Shown here: one piece after another, positions 24,101-36,744 of the stretch
Numbering within the stretch: position 1 is the stretch's first letter
How the letters are laid out: every line of letters starts with the position of its first letter
Origin: Ramazzottius varieornatus
Taxonomy: Eukaryota; Tardigrada; Eutardigrada; Parachela; Ramazzottiidae
Length of the DNA: 64,000 bases
Assembly: GCA_001949185.1 (NCBI GenBank)
Contig: BDGG01000011.1
Coordinates: forward strand, 1,169,005-1,233,004
Reading direction: 5' to 3'
Notes under the pieces: model-generated
What the model was told of the DNA's origin: nothing
Databases searched by the model: none
What the model saw: the letters and a program-made list of their open reading frames with translations, nothing else
Program-made: the position numbers and the translations under genes

Positions 24101-27100
24101 TCTACTCAGTATACTGCGCCGGCTAGCAAACCAATCAGCTTCTTGAGTACAACATTGGATAGTCTTTCAACCCTTCCAGCAGCGAAGCCTGTCACGACAA
24201 CACCAATCAGTTTTCTGACCACAACAGCTGACGGCTCTCCATCAGCCACCGTCGATATCCTGCCAAAGAGTCCTCGAACACCAGCTGCAAGTACTTCACC
24301 TTCCAGCCGAGCTTCGCCCTTCGACTTCCTCCGGCAAAAAAGCGAACAAAAAGGCGAACCTCCGTCACATGTCGCCAACGTTGAGATCAAACCCAAGAGT
24401 TCGTCGGTGACACCCATCAGCTTCCTGCAACCGCAAGCTGAACCTAGCCGAGGAAGAGCAACTTCGGTGGAGATCTCTGACCAGCCTGAGATTCCCGGTG
24501 GTATTCCTCCCACGTTGAGACAGCGGTCGCAGTCTCATGGACGAGAGGATAAGGAAGGCGAGACGGGAACTGTCAGGAGAAGACGGAGGGAAGCAGAAGA
24601 GCCCTTACCTGGCTTGCCTGTGATCGTTTCGGCCAAAGACCGCTTCTTGGCCAAGGTATGGTCAATCCGTCGTTCGAAACTTATTTCGAGATGAAGTCAG
24701 TTTTCCGCGATTACCGAGAAATGAATTAATTCAAAATAAGAGCTCGCCAAACAGACTCGACAGACTCATTTTCTCAAGTGGCGCACCATCTCGATGTTAT
24801 TAACTGGATTAACTGCGCCATTTGGAGAACCGATTCTGTCGATCTTCTCCGCCCATGAGGGAATCTCGTCACTTTGTCCCTTTGGTTTTCTAGAGTTTTT
24901 TCCATGTTTTCTAGGTTCAAGAAACAGCAGCACAGCCAGCGGAAACCGCCGTCGCGTTCGGTGGACGACGACGATCGTCCGTGCTGAAGGGTGTAGTCGA
25001 ACCCTTGAGTGCCGAAGAGCAAGCCGAACAGCTGGCGAAGCTCGAAGCGTCCAAAGAAGCCGCCCGACTGAGAAATGTTGAACGAGAGAAACGCGAACAA
25101 GAAGAGCTGGTTAAGAAAAAGAAGGCGGAAGAGGAAAGGCTACTGAGATTAGAAGAAGAACGAAAGGAACGAGCTGAACAGGAAAGAATCAGACGGGAGG
25201 AAGCCGTGAAGAGGCGCGAGGAAGAACGCATCCGGGATGAGAAACGCCAGCTGGAAGAGAAAGAACGACGAGCCGAGGAGCATCGCCTGTGGCAGGAGAA
25301 GGAAAAGCAGCGGGCGGAAGAAGAAAGAGTACGAGAAGAGAAACGAAGGGCGTTAAGAGAAGAAAAACGGATCAAGGAGGAAGCGGAAAAAGCCGCCCTG
25401 GAGAAAGTTCGTAAAGAAAAGGAAGCAGCCGATGCCAAGAAACAGAAAGAACGGGAAGAGGAACAGTTGAGACTCAAGAGAATCGAAGAAAAAAGGTCGG
25501 AACTTGCGATTGGATATTTTACCTGTGAAATTAGTGTCGGGGAAAAATCATCAAAATAGTGTTTGCGGCTTATTATTTTTTTATCTCAAGCAGGTACTGC
25601 ATTTTCTAGTTTATATGTTTCGTCGTTTTAGGTTGGCTGAGATGGAAAGGAGGAGAAAGGACGAGGAAGAACGGAAGGCCGAACAGCAACGAAAGCAAGC
25701 GGAACGTGAAGCCAAACAGCACGAAGCGGAAGAGAAACGACGGAAGGAGCTGGACGAACTGCGCGCCAAGGAGGAAGCTGAACGGCAAAGATTAGCCGCC
25801 GAGAAGAAACGTATCGAGGAACAGAAGAAACAGTTTGAAGAAGAGGAACGAAAACGTGCCGAAGATCGACGACGAAAAGACGAGGAAGAACGCAAGCGCC
25901 GCGAAGAGGAGCGCCAGAGACGAAAGGAGCTGGAGCTGGCGAAGTACGAAGAAAAGTTCGCCAAGACAGCCGAACATAAGAAAGAACTGACCGAAACATC
26001 GCTACGCCACGTCGAAAGTCTGGAAGATATCGAACGAAGAAAGAAAGACTTGGCTTTACTGAAGGAAGTGGGGAAGAAGGAAAGCGAGCGCATTCGCCAA
26101 ATGACCGAAGAAGAGAAACAGAAGATTTTGACTGAGAAGAAGAACAAGCCCATACAGGAAGATCCTTCCCTGGCCCTACCTGCGCGACGCGACCGAACCA
26201 AAGAACTTCCCATCGTCGAGATTGAGAAGCCTAAAGAGAGCAAAGGAGCGTCGAAGCTGAAGGATAAATGGGAGCAAAAAGCCGAGCAAGCTGCGCCTGT
26301 TCAACGCTCCTTCCAAGCACCACGAAATTCCCCCGACAAATCAATCAAGCCACCGTACAACTCTTCTGTTCGAACCTCTCCTGACAAGACAATCAAGCCT
26401 CCCTACGGTGTATCCTCCCGTGGGTCACCGGATAAATCAATCAAGCAGCCGTACAATAATTCCTCGTCCAGACTTTCACCCGAAAAATCAATCAAGCCAG
26501 CAGCACCTCCAGTGGCTGACAGGAACATGGCCAGCGTTCAAGTCAAGACAGTCAACATTATCAAATCACCCGTGAGAGATCAATCAAGCGTTGGCGCAGA
26601 GCAAAAAGTGCAGGTTGGTGGGCAAAAACCAGCCCAAACACTGCAATCGCCCACGGCGCAACCAGTCGCCCAGAAGGCCACACCCACGTCTGGGCCGCAG
26701 TCTGGGCAAGCCGCAATGGGCGCCCAGCAGCCCGCTACTGGGCAGCCAGCTGTGGTAGCCAAACCGGCCAAATCAGACGGGAAAATCCAGTCACGCTTCA
26801 TCGGTGGTGTCACTGATATCGATGACTTGTTCGGAAGTAACAAGGACTTCCTAAAGACGGCCAGAACGGGTTCGCAGGAACGAGGGGAAGAACGTAGTCC
26901 AGCTGGGCAACAGCGAAGCGGAAGGAGCGGACAGGTACCATTAGACCTTCCCAAGGCCCAACAACAGCAACAACAGCGCTATGGACAGCAGAGCTTGGCC
27001 AACGAGCCTATGTCTCCAAAAGTACCCTGTGTGACACTGGAGAAGAAGGACTATATGAGGAAGAGAGTGTGGCACGAGTTGCAGAGGTGTCTGCAACCCA

Positions 27101-30100
27101 ATGTCGATATCTTCTTGGACCTGCCCGCACTGCCAGACCCCATGCTGGGCAGTGGACAAACCTACTACGACATTTTCGGATTTCCTCCCAAGGCCCAATA
27201 CTGCAAGAAACATGCAAAGGTAAGCGCTGTCGAGACATGATGAAACAAGGTCTTTGGTTTAATCACATTGGCTACCAAACGAACGAAACGCCGCAGCTCG
27301 ATCGTAGAGAAAAGCAAAAAATTTGGTTTCGGACTAATTCCAGATATTTGCCTAGGCCCAGACACAATATTCGGTCAACACAAACACGGTAACTTTAGAT
27401 GAATTTTCCGACGTAATTGTTTTCCTTCCTGCTTGAGGACCGAGTTCGTTGGTATTACTGCCACCACGAACACGGTGATGCTCCTGACGGGTTTTTGGAG
27501 GTCGATGGAGCAGAGATTACGTAATAGGGGTTGGTGGCTGCAATTAAAAGATAGCTTTCTGGTTAATTACTTCGTTTACTGAGCCGTTTTTCATCATTGT
27601 GTCCTCCGAAAAGATACTGTGGTGGCAGGGAAAGCTTAAAATATTTAGGCTGGCCGCTATTAGCTGATGCGCGTACTTTGTCAACGAGCTACAGTACAAA
27701 AAAGCTATGTGCGCGTGCGTTGTTTACTCCATTGGGGAAAAACAACGATGAGCGAAGGGAGATTAATGATGGCGGTTTGCAAAATCTGACGGGTCGGTGC
27801 CAGGCATCTTCAAATCGTCAGCGAATGGGTGCGGCTGTGGTAACGAGCTAGACTGTTACAGAGGCTTCCGGAAATAGCCCAACGTACATAACATGCCGTC
27901 TTGAGCCAAACCACAACCGGTGTGCGATGTGCCGTGGCGAGCTGCGCGCTGGCTACTGCCGGCTTCGCAAGTTCGTCACGCCGGGCTGGGGAAGCTGCCG
28001 GGCTTTCAACGGCCTCCTCCAGCCGGACGCAAGGACTTTCGACTACTGAAGAACCCTTCCACCAGTAGAGTCGCGCTGATTGTGTGCACTAAACATAGTC
28101 CGTTACAGCGCCACCTACGCTGGCACTTGTCTCTTCCATCTTGACTGGGACATTGATATTCTCCACATTTCCGTCTGCGTTGCGACTACGAACTCCCAAC
28201 TATATTTCGGCACAGGTGATTTGTGAGTTTACACTGCGCCGAATTTTCTCTAGCTTTGTGTAAGGAGCAATAGGAGACAGGATTATTTGACTCAGAACGG
28301 CTCCGTCTAAAGTAGGATGACACATCTCCTGTAAATATGAGGAGGTCTTCAGTAAATGCGGTAACCTTTGGGCGTTGTCGCGGTTTCTTCGAAGTTGGCA
28401 CAGAGGGCGCACTGTCGGCTTTTCGGGCTTCTGCTTAAATTTGTACAGCATTCGAAATTACACTGCGGTTTCCGGCCTGTTTGAGGTCGAATAATCGACG
28501 GTGCGGTATATGGAATTTAGAGGCTGCCTAAACCGGCTTGGGGCCAATGAAGGCAGCTTGTTCCTTTTTGCGCGCCTTCAGCACTTCTCTCCTCGTGCTC
28601 CTAACGCATACTTCTTCCGGCCTGCGTGGCCACATTCCAAGCGAGAATTCCATGCAGACATGCGCTTCTGCTTGCTTGGTCTAGTTGGTCTAGCTCTTCA
28701 GCCTTCTCTTTGCCCCTTGGAGCCTGCCGTACTTCTCACCTTCAAATGCTGTAATCGCCACGGAAATGTTTACATTTTGCCATTTCAAGGCTTGATCTGT
28801 ACAATGAGCGTTTGATTGCTCTGCCGACTTGATCATCTTTCTTGTCTGCTGCACTCACTGCCGTCTATATCTAATCGTGTTACGCAATGACGTTAGTCGT
28901 GAAGGTCCAATTCCTCAACGATACTGATCCCTTTTCCAGTACACAATATCCCGAGCCGGCCAGACCTCCAAACTTCACTTTTGATGATTCCGTACCACTT
29001 TCCGAACAGATTGGCGCTGTTCACCGCTTATTGAGACCCCCTCAAAAGGTACATTCGCTCGTCGACCAGAATCCAACTGTTGCTTCAATATCGATCGCCA
29101 ATGATACCTTCCCGTTCACTCTCTTCCAATTCAGCCTAAAATTTTGGGAATATACATATCTGGCAACATTAGAGTGGGGTAAAACTAGTCTTACGTTGTT
29201 GATACGAACGATCACTTGATTTCTGATTGGGTTTATAGATGGCAGTGTGCTTATCGTACACGAAATTTCGCTGTGCAGTCGTCGATTTTGGCCATATTTT
29301 CTACGATTATTCCACACCTAAATTTCTGAGTTTTCATGGCGAACTGATTTCGTTTTGTGTATATATGGGTTGTTTTCGGTGGTTCAGGGCCAGCTAAGCA
29401 CATTAGAAAAGCTTCCTGTGTGCTCTTTGGTCCTCTGCTCGTTAAACGAGTGCATCTGTCACCGCGAACATGCACCAGGAGGATTTGTTTGTAGGACGAT
29501 GAAGGCATAAATAGGTTTTCCAGCATCAGCAGATGCTTGGCGTTTGCGCAGCCAGTCAGGCTTCTGCCTTGGATCTTTGTAGCTGGATCGTCAAGCGGCA
29601 GTGCGTATTTTTAGTCTCGGGTTTCTTGCCTGGTTGGCTAACAACGTTCTTCCTCCTTGCAAGTTGTCGGTCCGCAGATGATGCAGGAGAACAGCAGTCA
29701 ACAGCAGCCCTCCTTAACTCACTCCTCTTTGCATAACACCAAACACCATTCTTCCGCTGCCAAATTGTAGCAAATAGGTGACGTCTTGTTGACGCTAGAG
29801 TCTCTTCTCTATTCATAAAATTATACTGATATCCGCTTAACCAAGTATTACTCACTTGAAAAAGCATTCTAAAAATAAACTCGAAGAAAACAGTGTCAGA
29901 AATTCGAAACAAAACTTGACAAAAAAGCAAAAATATGCAGTTGTGAATAATCAAATTTATTGACGGTAAAACGTCGTCGTAATCTTGTAAATATTTTGGT
30001 AATTTATTCCACGGTATACAGTCCCTGTTTATTTTTTCTAGGTTGACGATTGCGCATTACAACTGTGGAGATACAATGACGCCGGCCAACTGGAAACCTC

Positions 30101-33100
30101 AACCTACCTGGATCTCGATTCGTCCATCAACGAACAACGCGAAGAGTTTGATGGATTCTTCCAAAAGTACGTACCTACTTTCTTGTTCAAAATACTGAAA
30201 AATGAAAAGGTGCAAATCGATGAAGTGATATCACCGGTGATCAAATAAACTGGCCCAGACAAATAGACAGTAGTCAGGAAGGGATGCTTTGACTTATAAC
30301 AGGTTAGCCGACTTATAATATGATGCCCAATCCGAAAATAGTCCAGATGCATTACAAAACTAGATTATACACACAATATTGATTTTAGCACGTTGGCCAG
30401 CTGTCGACTTCTCTTGTCGAACCAGACAGACGTTGCTAACTTCCTCACCTCGTTTTTATTTCACCTGCTGCCTTATCATACTTTTGACGGAGGGTTTTTT
30501 CTGCGAGCAGTCGGCCGTTAATCAACGGGCCGTTTTTCCACCTGTGAATTGACTATCATAAACCATGCAGCCGTTCTGAATATCAGTGAATTTTTTGTGT
30601 GATTTTTATTGGTGATATTGGACGGGAATTTGGGAACATGGCCATTGTACATAATGGAGTTCTTTACTGCAGCCGTCGGAACGCCATGGTCATACGAACC
30701 TCCTTGACCGTCCGGGTGCACACGATCATCGGTAAGAAGATTCCGAATTCAATCACACTACCGCAGAAAAAAACGAAAGGAAATGTCTAAAATAATTACA
30801 AGTGCTGCTTTGCAGAAAAATTACTACACGCTGACGGAAGAGAACTACGGAGAGCGCTATTTTCGCTGAAGCAAATTTTTCAGGTAAGGCTCCGTTCGGA
30901 TTATTCCCTTTTAGCCGACCACTTTTCCACGATATTTCTGTCGTTGGTACACGCAGTGGTAGCGTCTATAATTAAGCACTGTTCTCACAAATCGGAGCCG
31001 GGTAAAAAAAAACTCGATCAGATTGTTCTGCCAGCTGATGGGCGTCTTCGGTAATAATGGCTGAAGGCGTGTGCCGTTGACTGATTTCGAATGCTCTCTT
31101 GATGCTCTCGGTTATCTTTTTCCAGGATGACAAGGATTTGGTCCACGAATTTGTGACACACGATGGCTTGGACTGTCTACTCAAAGTGGGAAGTGAAGCG
31201 GACCACAACTACCAGAACTATATCCTGCGCGGTAACTTCCGCCTCCATTCTCTTCATAGCTTTCCACCATGACGTAACCTTCTTCCTTCTTGTTGTGAAT
31301 GACAGCTCTTGGTCAAGTGATGTTATATGTCGACGGTATGAACGGTGTTATCCAGCACGGTGATACTGTCAGATGGCTGTACTCGCTGCTGGGCTCCAAG
31401 TACCGTCTGGTACAGAAGACGGCACTCAAGCTGCTGCTGGTCTTTGTGGAGTACGCCGAAAGTAACTGCGAGCTGCTAGTGGAAGCCATCGACAGCGTCG
31501 ACAAGGAGAACCGCGAGAAGCCTTGGACTAACGTCATGAAGATCCTCAATGAGAAAGAGCCCTCCGACCCCGAACTGATTGTCTTCGCCATGACTCTCAT
31601 CAATATGGTACGCTGCCTCACCATCGGCAATTTCAGCCATGAGAAAGAATCCGCTTTGTTTATTCTAAATTCATCGCTGTATTTCGCGCAAGTTATGTCA
31701 TAGGTGTTTTTTTATTGCCGTTGACAGACGGTGCAAGGCATTCCCGATAAAGATACGTACTACGACGTCGTCGACTCTCTGGAGCAGTTAGGCTTGGCGG
31801 AAGCCAGTGAGTATCACAGAAAGAGGAAAGGAACGGACACAGATCTCCTACAGCAAATCGACCTGTTTGACGTAAGAGAGACTCAACTTTTGCGCCGGAA
31901 AACATACCCAAACATTCACACATCTCTGGAAATTTTGGCGTACTTTTGGTCTGGAAAAAAGTTTGAATATACTGTGAAAACACTGAACGCAGCTATCAAA
32001 TAATTTCTTTCCCTACGACTGTTGAAAAATTCAGACAGTCTACGTATATTCCCGCACAAGGTTATCAACATTATAGGCCGTGTTGAAGCACGAAGACGGT
32101 ATGCAGAACGCCCTTCCCGATCAGCCCAACGTCCGTCAACAGCCCCGAACCAAGAAGATGGGCGAAGAGCGCAAGTCGCGTCGTCACGGTGGTGCGTCCA
32201 CCACCTCTTCCTCCAAGCCATCCGACAAGCAGAACGGCGTCAAGCCCATCTCCTTCCTCCAGCCCGACTCCGCCAAGACCAACGGTGCCCCCGGCTCCAC
32301 CCTGCGTAAACGCTCCGAATCACCGTATGCTGATCCAGCCGAGCAACGCCGCAACCACTTGGCCACACCGTCGCCCAACCGTGGACGCGACTCGTCCTAC
32401 GACTCACGGAGGGACTCCAACTCGTCAGTGTCGTCGTATGGCGGACCTAGTCCACGAGGCTCCGCCACGGACTTTAATACGGCGGCCAATGAGCTGAATG
32501 CGGCGCAGGCGGGAGATGCTAGAGGCGCACCCAGACCGTATGGCGCACCTATGAAACCGGCGGCCACGCCCGAGCCGCAGAAGAGCGCGGGCCCGCCCTT
32601 CGCTCGACCGGCACTACCCACCATGAAGGGTAAGTACTTCCCTTTTCTTGTTTTTACTTACCTTACTCGGGTTTTACGTGGCCTTATTTTTCCCGTAGGT
32701 AAAGCGGAAGAGAAGCCGGCTGAAGCAGCCGCGCCAGCTCGGCGCGATTCCCTCTCGGCCGACAAGAAATCCTGGGCCATGGGTATGATGTACTCTACGC
32801 CCGATAAGGACAAAGCTGGTGTCAAGTCTCCCAGCGCTGCTACCAGTCCCGTGCCACCAGGTCCCGCGGCTTCAGCCGTCACACCCATCAAATTCCCTGC
32901 ACCGGCAACCACCACCCCAGCCGCGCCTGCCCCATCGAGCGGTGGAACGTCGCTGGCCGACAAACTAGCCAAAGCGCGTGGTGGCATGGGTGCCACGCCT
33001 GAAGCACCTGAAGTGTCCAAAGAGGACCACAAGAACGCGCTGGCTGGTGCCATAGCCAAAAACCAGTTCAAGCGTCAAGAATCAAAGGATGTACCGACCA

Positions 33101-35975
33101 GTAACGGCCTACAGGTGTCACCACCCGCTGCCACCAAGTCCGAAGCTGACCAACGGTGGGAGGAATTGGAAAGGTCCTTCAAGCGACCACTGAAACTGGA
33201 TGAAATGGACTTTACAGACCTAGGTAACGAAATACCATTCCCACTTTATCCGGTAACCTTAACGTGGTGTGTGGTTTACAGGTGCGACGGATGACGTTGA
33301 CATCACCGCTCCACAAGCTTTCATGATGGGTGGCGCAGGTGGTCCGCCTCCGCCACCTGGTGGCGCTCCTCCTGGTCCACCACCTCCGCCGGGTTTCGGC
33401 CCACCAGCGCCACCCGGAGCGCCACCTGGACCACCACCACCTCCGGGTTTCGGTCCGCCACCACCGCCACCGTCTGGAGGTCCACCCGGGCCTCCGCCGC
33501 CACCTGGCCTGGCACCACCTCCACCTGGGCCTCCTGGCAGTCGCAGTGCGTCGCCGGCACCGGGTAAAGTACCTGGAAAGGACAAGAAGACCGTCAAGGT
33601 AAGGACTTGATATTTTTTGAAACGCTAGTATTGTACACGCAGAGACCAACATATTTTCGTAGGTGTTTTGGAAAGAGACCAAGTCAGTCGGGTTACCACC
33701 GGCCATCGCCAAGGAAGGCACCATTTGGGACAATGTCAAGCCAGTGGATATCGACAAGTCGAAACTGGAGTCCTTGTTCGAAATGAAACAGAAGGAAGCT
33801 GCCAACAAGGTGTGTTATATTTGCCTCCCCGCTTTCTCGTACGTCTTCTGTTCCTAACATTCACTCACTGCTGTCTTTTCTTTTCGCGCCAATTTACTGA
33901 CCATCGTTGTTTGTGTTCTGTTCGTCTTAACAGACCGAGGTATGTATCAATATATGTTGCTACTAACAAGTATGATTTCCGTAATTTCCAAATTTGGATT
34001 TTTACTCGAAATATTTCCCTATAGGTCTCAGATAAGGACAAGAAAGCAAAGGACGTCGTGGTACTGGACACGAAGCGGTCGAACGCCATCAACATCGCCC
34101 TGACCAAGCTTCCACCACCGCGCACCATCAAGACGGCCATTCTCAAAATGGACAGTTCCATCATGAGCAAGGAAGGTATCGAGAAGATCCTCACTGGGCT
34201 CTTACCGACCGAAGAAGAAAAGAACAAGATCCTCGAAGCCCAGATGTCCAACCCGGAACTTCCGCTGGCTTCGGCTGAACAGTTCCTGGTCACACTCAGC
34301 GCCATCCAGGAGCTCGTACCCCGAATCAAACTCTGGCTGTTCCAATTGGATTATACGACAACCGAGAAGGAAGTAGCTGAACCTCTACTCGACCTGAAAA
34401 CCGGCATGGACAAATTGAAGGTATCGTACACTCATTTTACGGTTCTTCGTTTTTGCTCCATTACAAACACAATAAGATCGCTGCTTTACGTGGCGCACTG
34501 TTCCGGCCAATCGCACCCAAAATGTGTGCCACTTGACAGACGATCCTGTCGAGTTTTCTAAGTGGCGCACGCTTCCAGCCAGCACCATAGAAAACGTGCG
34601 CTACTTGGATAAACAATACTTGTCGATCTTGTTTGCCCATCTCCCCATTTCTTTTATTGTTTTTTTCTTGCAGGCCAACGTGACGTTCAAGCACATTCTG
34701 GGTACGCTGCTGGCCGTGGGTAATTTCCTTAATGGTGTAGAGGCCAAGGGTTTCCAGATTGACTTTTTGACGAAAGTGCCGGAAGTCAAAGACACCGGCG
34801 AGAAGAAGCAGACGCTGATGCACCATGTGTGCGAGATGGTCCAAGAGAAATTCCCTCAAAGCTCTGACCTGTACTCGGAAATCGGCGAGATTTCGCGCTG
34901 TGCTAAGGTGGATTTTGACGAGCTGAAAACCAGCTTGGACAAGATGGAAAACGAATGCAAAGCCAGCTGGGACCATTTGAAGGCCATTGCCAAACACGAC
35001 GCTGACATCAAACAAAAGTAAGTCCAAGAAACTGCACAGGTAAAGATTGTGGGCTGTTGATTCCAACATTTTTCCCTACTTTCAGGATGACGGTATTCCT
35101 GACGGACGCGGCTGAAAGAATAATGATTCTCAAAAAAGTTTATACCAGAGTTATGAATAGGTACTGTATTCTGCTGGTTGACTTGTCCCACATGGCAGCC
35201 TTTCAGTTGATTGGTTGATTTCCTTTGGCTGCAGGTATCACAAGTTCCTAGTGTGGATGGGTCTTCCCGTCACACAGTCCAAAGAGACCAAGCCCAACCA
35301 ATTCTGCCGCATCATCAGCGAGTTTGCGCTGGAGTACCGAACCACCAAAGAACGTATCCAGCAGGACAAGCAGAAGAAGATGAAATACAAAGAAAGGAAG
35401 CGAACACGGGGCAAACTGATCACTGAGGTAAGCAGCCGCTTCATGCTCTACGTGTTATGCTTCTATGGATAAACCGTCGGAAAAATGGCTAGTGTCTCTT
35501 GGTGTCCCATAACAGCCAGTAATATCGTCTGTAAGAAGAGAGGTTATATTAGTCGAGTTGATTTCGTGCCAAACTCTCAGACATATTTGTGTGACAGGAT
35601 GGTCCGTTTGCTTCCAAGTCTCCATCACCTCGGCCCGATGCCCCAGAAGACCAGGCTCTGACTTCTCTCCTGCGCAACGGTGCCGCCAACGACACCAAGG
35701 TGGCTAACACTCACGGTGTCAAGGTGCGCACACGGCAGTCTTTCGAGCCCAACCGCCTAGCGGCGCCTGGTGCGGCCTCGACTGGTGCCGCCAGTGATGT
35801 CTCGGATGAAGACGACGCCATGCTGGAAAGCCTAGTCAAGAATGCCACTGGCAGCCGAAAAGCGCCGGCCGACCGCGCGGCCCAACGAAAGGCACCTTCG
35901 CGCATCGTCAACCGCAAGTCCCTCCGTCGGACACGGACTCTCAAGCTGGACGAAGTTGACATGCCCAGCAACTAA
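18102..35975 (+). CDS. FHOD: FHOD-class formin, long isoform (about 3448 aa)
   Basis: Exons: 18102-18134, 18396-18464, 19298-19841, 20157-20733, 21108-22033, 22127-23146, 23385-24655, 24915-25495, 25632-27219, 30042-30166, 30673-30731, 30816-30883, 31126-31231, 31306-31607, 31728-31871, 32077-32629, 32699-33223, 33282-33598, 33663-33809, 33934-33939, 34025-34420, 34674-35017, 35086-35160, 35235-35427, 35598-35975; all phases join. Residues 1-1510 are Ser/Pro-rich and disordered, and about 1510-1850 form a Glu/Arg/Lys coiled coil. About 2204-2471 are the GBD/FH3 region ([24 protein letters not shown]). FH1 (Pro-rich) is about 2831-2936, FH2 about 2937-3323 ([21 protein letters not shown]), and the DAD tail contains [10 protein letters not shown], like the ROCK-site region of FHOD1. 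FHOD proteins cap, bundle and organise actin in stress fibres and sarcomeres. Internal introns and repeats suggest alternative splicing. Start at 18102 is inferred from MSYRSS and a phase-matched donor. Confidence 0.85.
22564..23010 (+). repeat. Tandem 36-43-residue coding repeats ([14 protein letters not shown])
   Basis: Four in-frame repeats in FHOD exon 6 start at 22564, 22672, 22801 and 22930 (spacing 108, 129, 129 nt). Each begins VEDIWA[GD]RPSTPPPR followed by [SN][LVI]SP[FY] and an acidic/Gln stretch. Five looser W-centred units precede them (DFWAEI, DFWSEI, DVWSEL, DFWRER, GFWADV) from about 22166. Confidence 0.85.
24776..24823. repeat. Hairpin repeat unit (AAGTGGCGCAC family), FHOD intron 7
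   Basis: The unit begins AAGTGGCGCACC and ends AACTGCGCCATTT, 48 nt long. Flanks resemble the spacer seen at the other copies (CTCGACAGACTCATTTTCTC before, CTGTCGATCTTCTCC after). It is the most diverged copy. Confidence 0.5.
26326..26510 (+). repeat. Four [10 protein letters not shown] coding repeats
   Basis: FHOD exon 9 contains four units: [51 protein letters not shown], each 17-21 residues apart. Each unit has an S-P site and a K-x-P-P-Y motif, which could be a kinase or WW/SH3 target. Function not known to me. Confidence 0.8.
27220..28886. other. FHOD intron 9, likely 5' flank of the short isoform
   Basis: Between exon 9 and the alternative first exon. ORFs at 27597, 27920 and 28501 plus lack recognisable domains. 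A Cys-containing stretch in frame at about 27898-28050 is noted but not supported as an exon. Confidence 0.35.
28887..29048 (+). CDS. FHOD: Alternative first exon of FHOD (short isoform)
   Basis: ATG at 28887 starts [17 protein letters not shown], then [13 protein letters not shown] and [12 protein letters not shown]. This matches the start of animal FHOD formins, which open with a VQFLDDTDPF-like stretch at the front of the ubiquitin-like GTPase-binding domain. The exon ends in phase 0 at GTACAT (29049) and joins 30042 (VDDCALQLW). The resulting isoform is about 1299 aa, the usual family size. No acceptor AG precedes it in a usable frame, so it is a first exon with its own promoter upstream. 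Confidence 0.85.
33934..33939 (+). other. 6-nt microexon (Thr-Glu) in the FH2 N-terminal region
   Basis: ACCGAG is bounded by CTTAACAG and GTATGT, phase 0 on both sides, between the exons ending EAANK (33809) and starting VSDKDKKAK (34025). Skipping it keeps the frame, so it may be regulated. Confidence 0.6.
34488..34606. repeat. Paired 47-nt hairpin units, FHOD intron 21
   Basis: Unit 1 is 34488-34534 and unit 2 is 34560-34606. Each has 12-nt arms (AAGTGGCGCACG / CGTGCGCCACTT type) and a 23-nt loop. A 25-nt spacer (34535-34559, GACAGACGATCCTGTCGAGT...) separates them. Confidence 0.8.
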
Positions 35976-36744
35976 CTTAACCCTACGCTGTAAATAGACT
36001 TGTTCTGATACCTTTTCTTAAACCATTGTGATTAACCCAGAAAAAGATGAGGATTTTTTCTGTGCCTTTGTGTTCACAAAGCGTAATTGTCAGAGAGCTG
36101 CTTTGCTGGCTTAGCTGCTAGCTTTTATTACCTTGGAGGATTTTTGATCTGCTCATCTCAGTCATACACGGCTTTTATTTCTAATGTTGGTTGCGACAGC
36201 GCGGAACAGATTGAGATCGCATCACGGTCCCACCGTGGTCTTAGGGGTCTTTATTGTTCGACCCGAGCAGACGCTCTCGCGCTCTTGTTGTACGAGTACT
36301 GTTCGAGCTTTGGTGATGCTCTGTTGTAAGAGAAAACGTTTACTGTGTTTTCTTCCGCCTGTTTGTCGTTCAACCATGGGGATAATACCACACCAGGCTC
36401 GAGCCATAGCGTCTTGTCCGTCTTTGACAAAGGACCTGCACCATCTTGCTCGTCATTGTGGCGCCTTACTGGCCATAGGCTGGCAGATACATATGAAACA
36501 AGATGCATTCCTTACAGCCGTAATTTTCCAGTGCCACATAACCTGGTGTTGATTGACCGATCCATTTGGCTTCCTTCGACCATTGCCCAGAACGGAAAAA
36601 CGGCCAGGCGAATATTTCCAGCTGCGCGATGGCTTCACCGAGCCTGTTTGCTTTGGTGCAGCTAATCTTCCAGATTGCACATAGAAATGGTACGGCCATG
36701 ACAACCCATTCGGCCTGTGATTTTTTTCTCGGCTTCTTTCTGAA

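Noticed and set aside
24917-26243. Long minus-strand Ser/Arg/Phe-rich ORFs opposite the coiled coil
   Set aside because: They are antisense shadows of Glu/Lys/Arg codons; composition is extreme and there is no domain.
28501-28815. 104-codon ORF upstream of the alternative FHOD exon
   Set aside because: No domain or splice context; probably 5' flank or UTR.
30389-30523. Candidate FHOD exon after an AG at 30387-30388
   Set aside because: Exon 30042-30166 joins 30673 directly in phase, matching the family; the candidate has no good donor before its stop.
33259-33597. Gly/Pro-rich minus-strand ORF
   Set aside because: It is the complement of the poly-Pro FH1 exon.
34488-34606. CRISPR-like repeat-spacer arrangement of the hairpin units
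   Set aside because: Only two units per locus, variable loops, conserved rather than unique spacers, and an animal genome.
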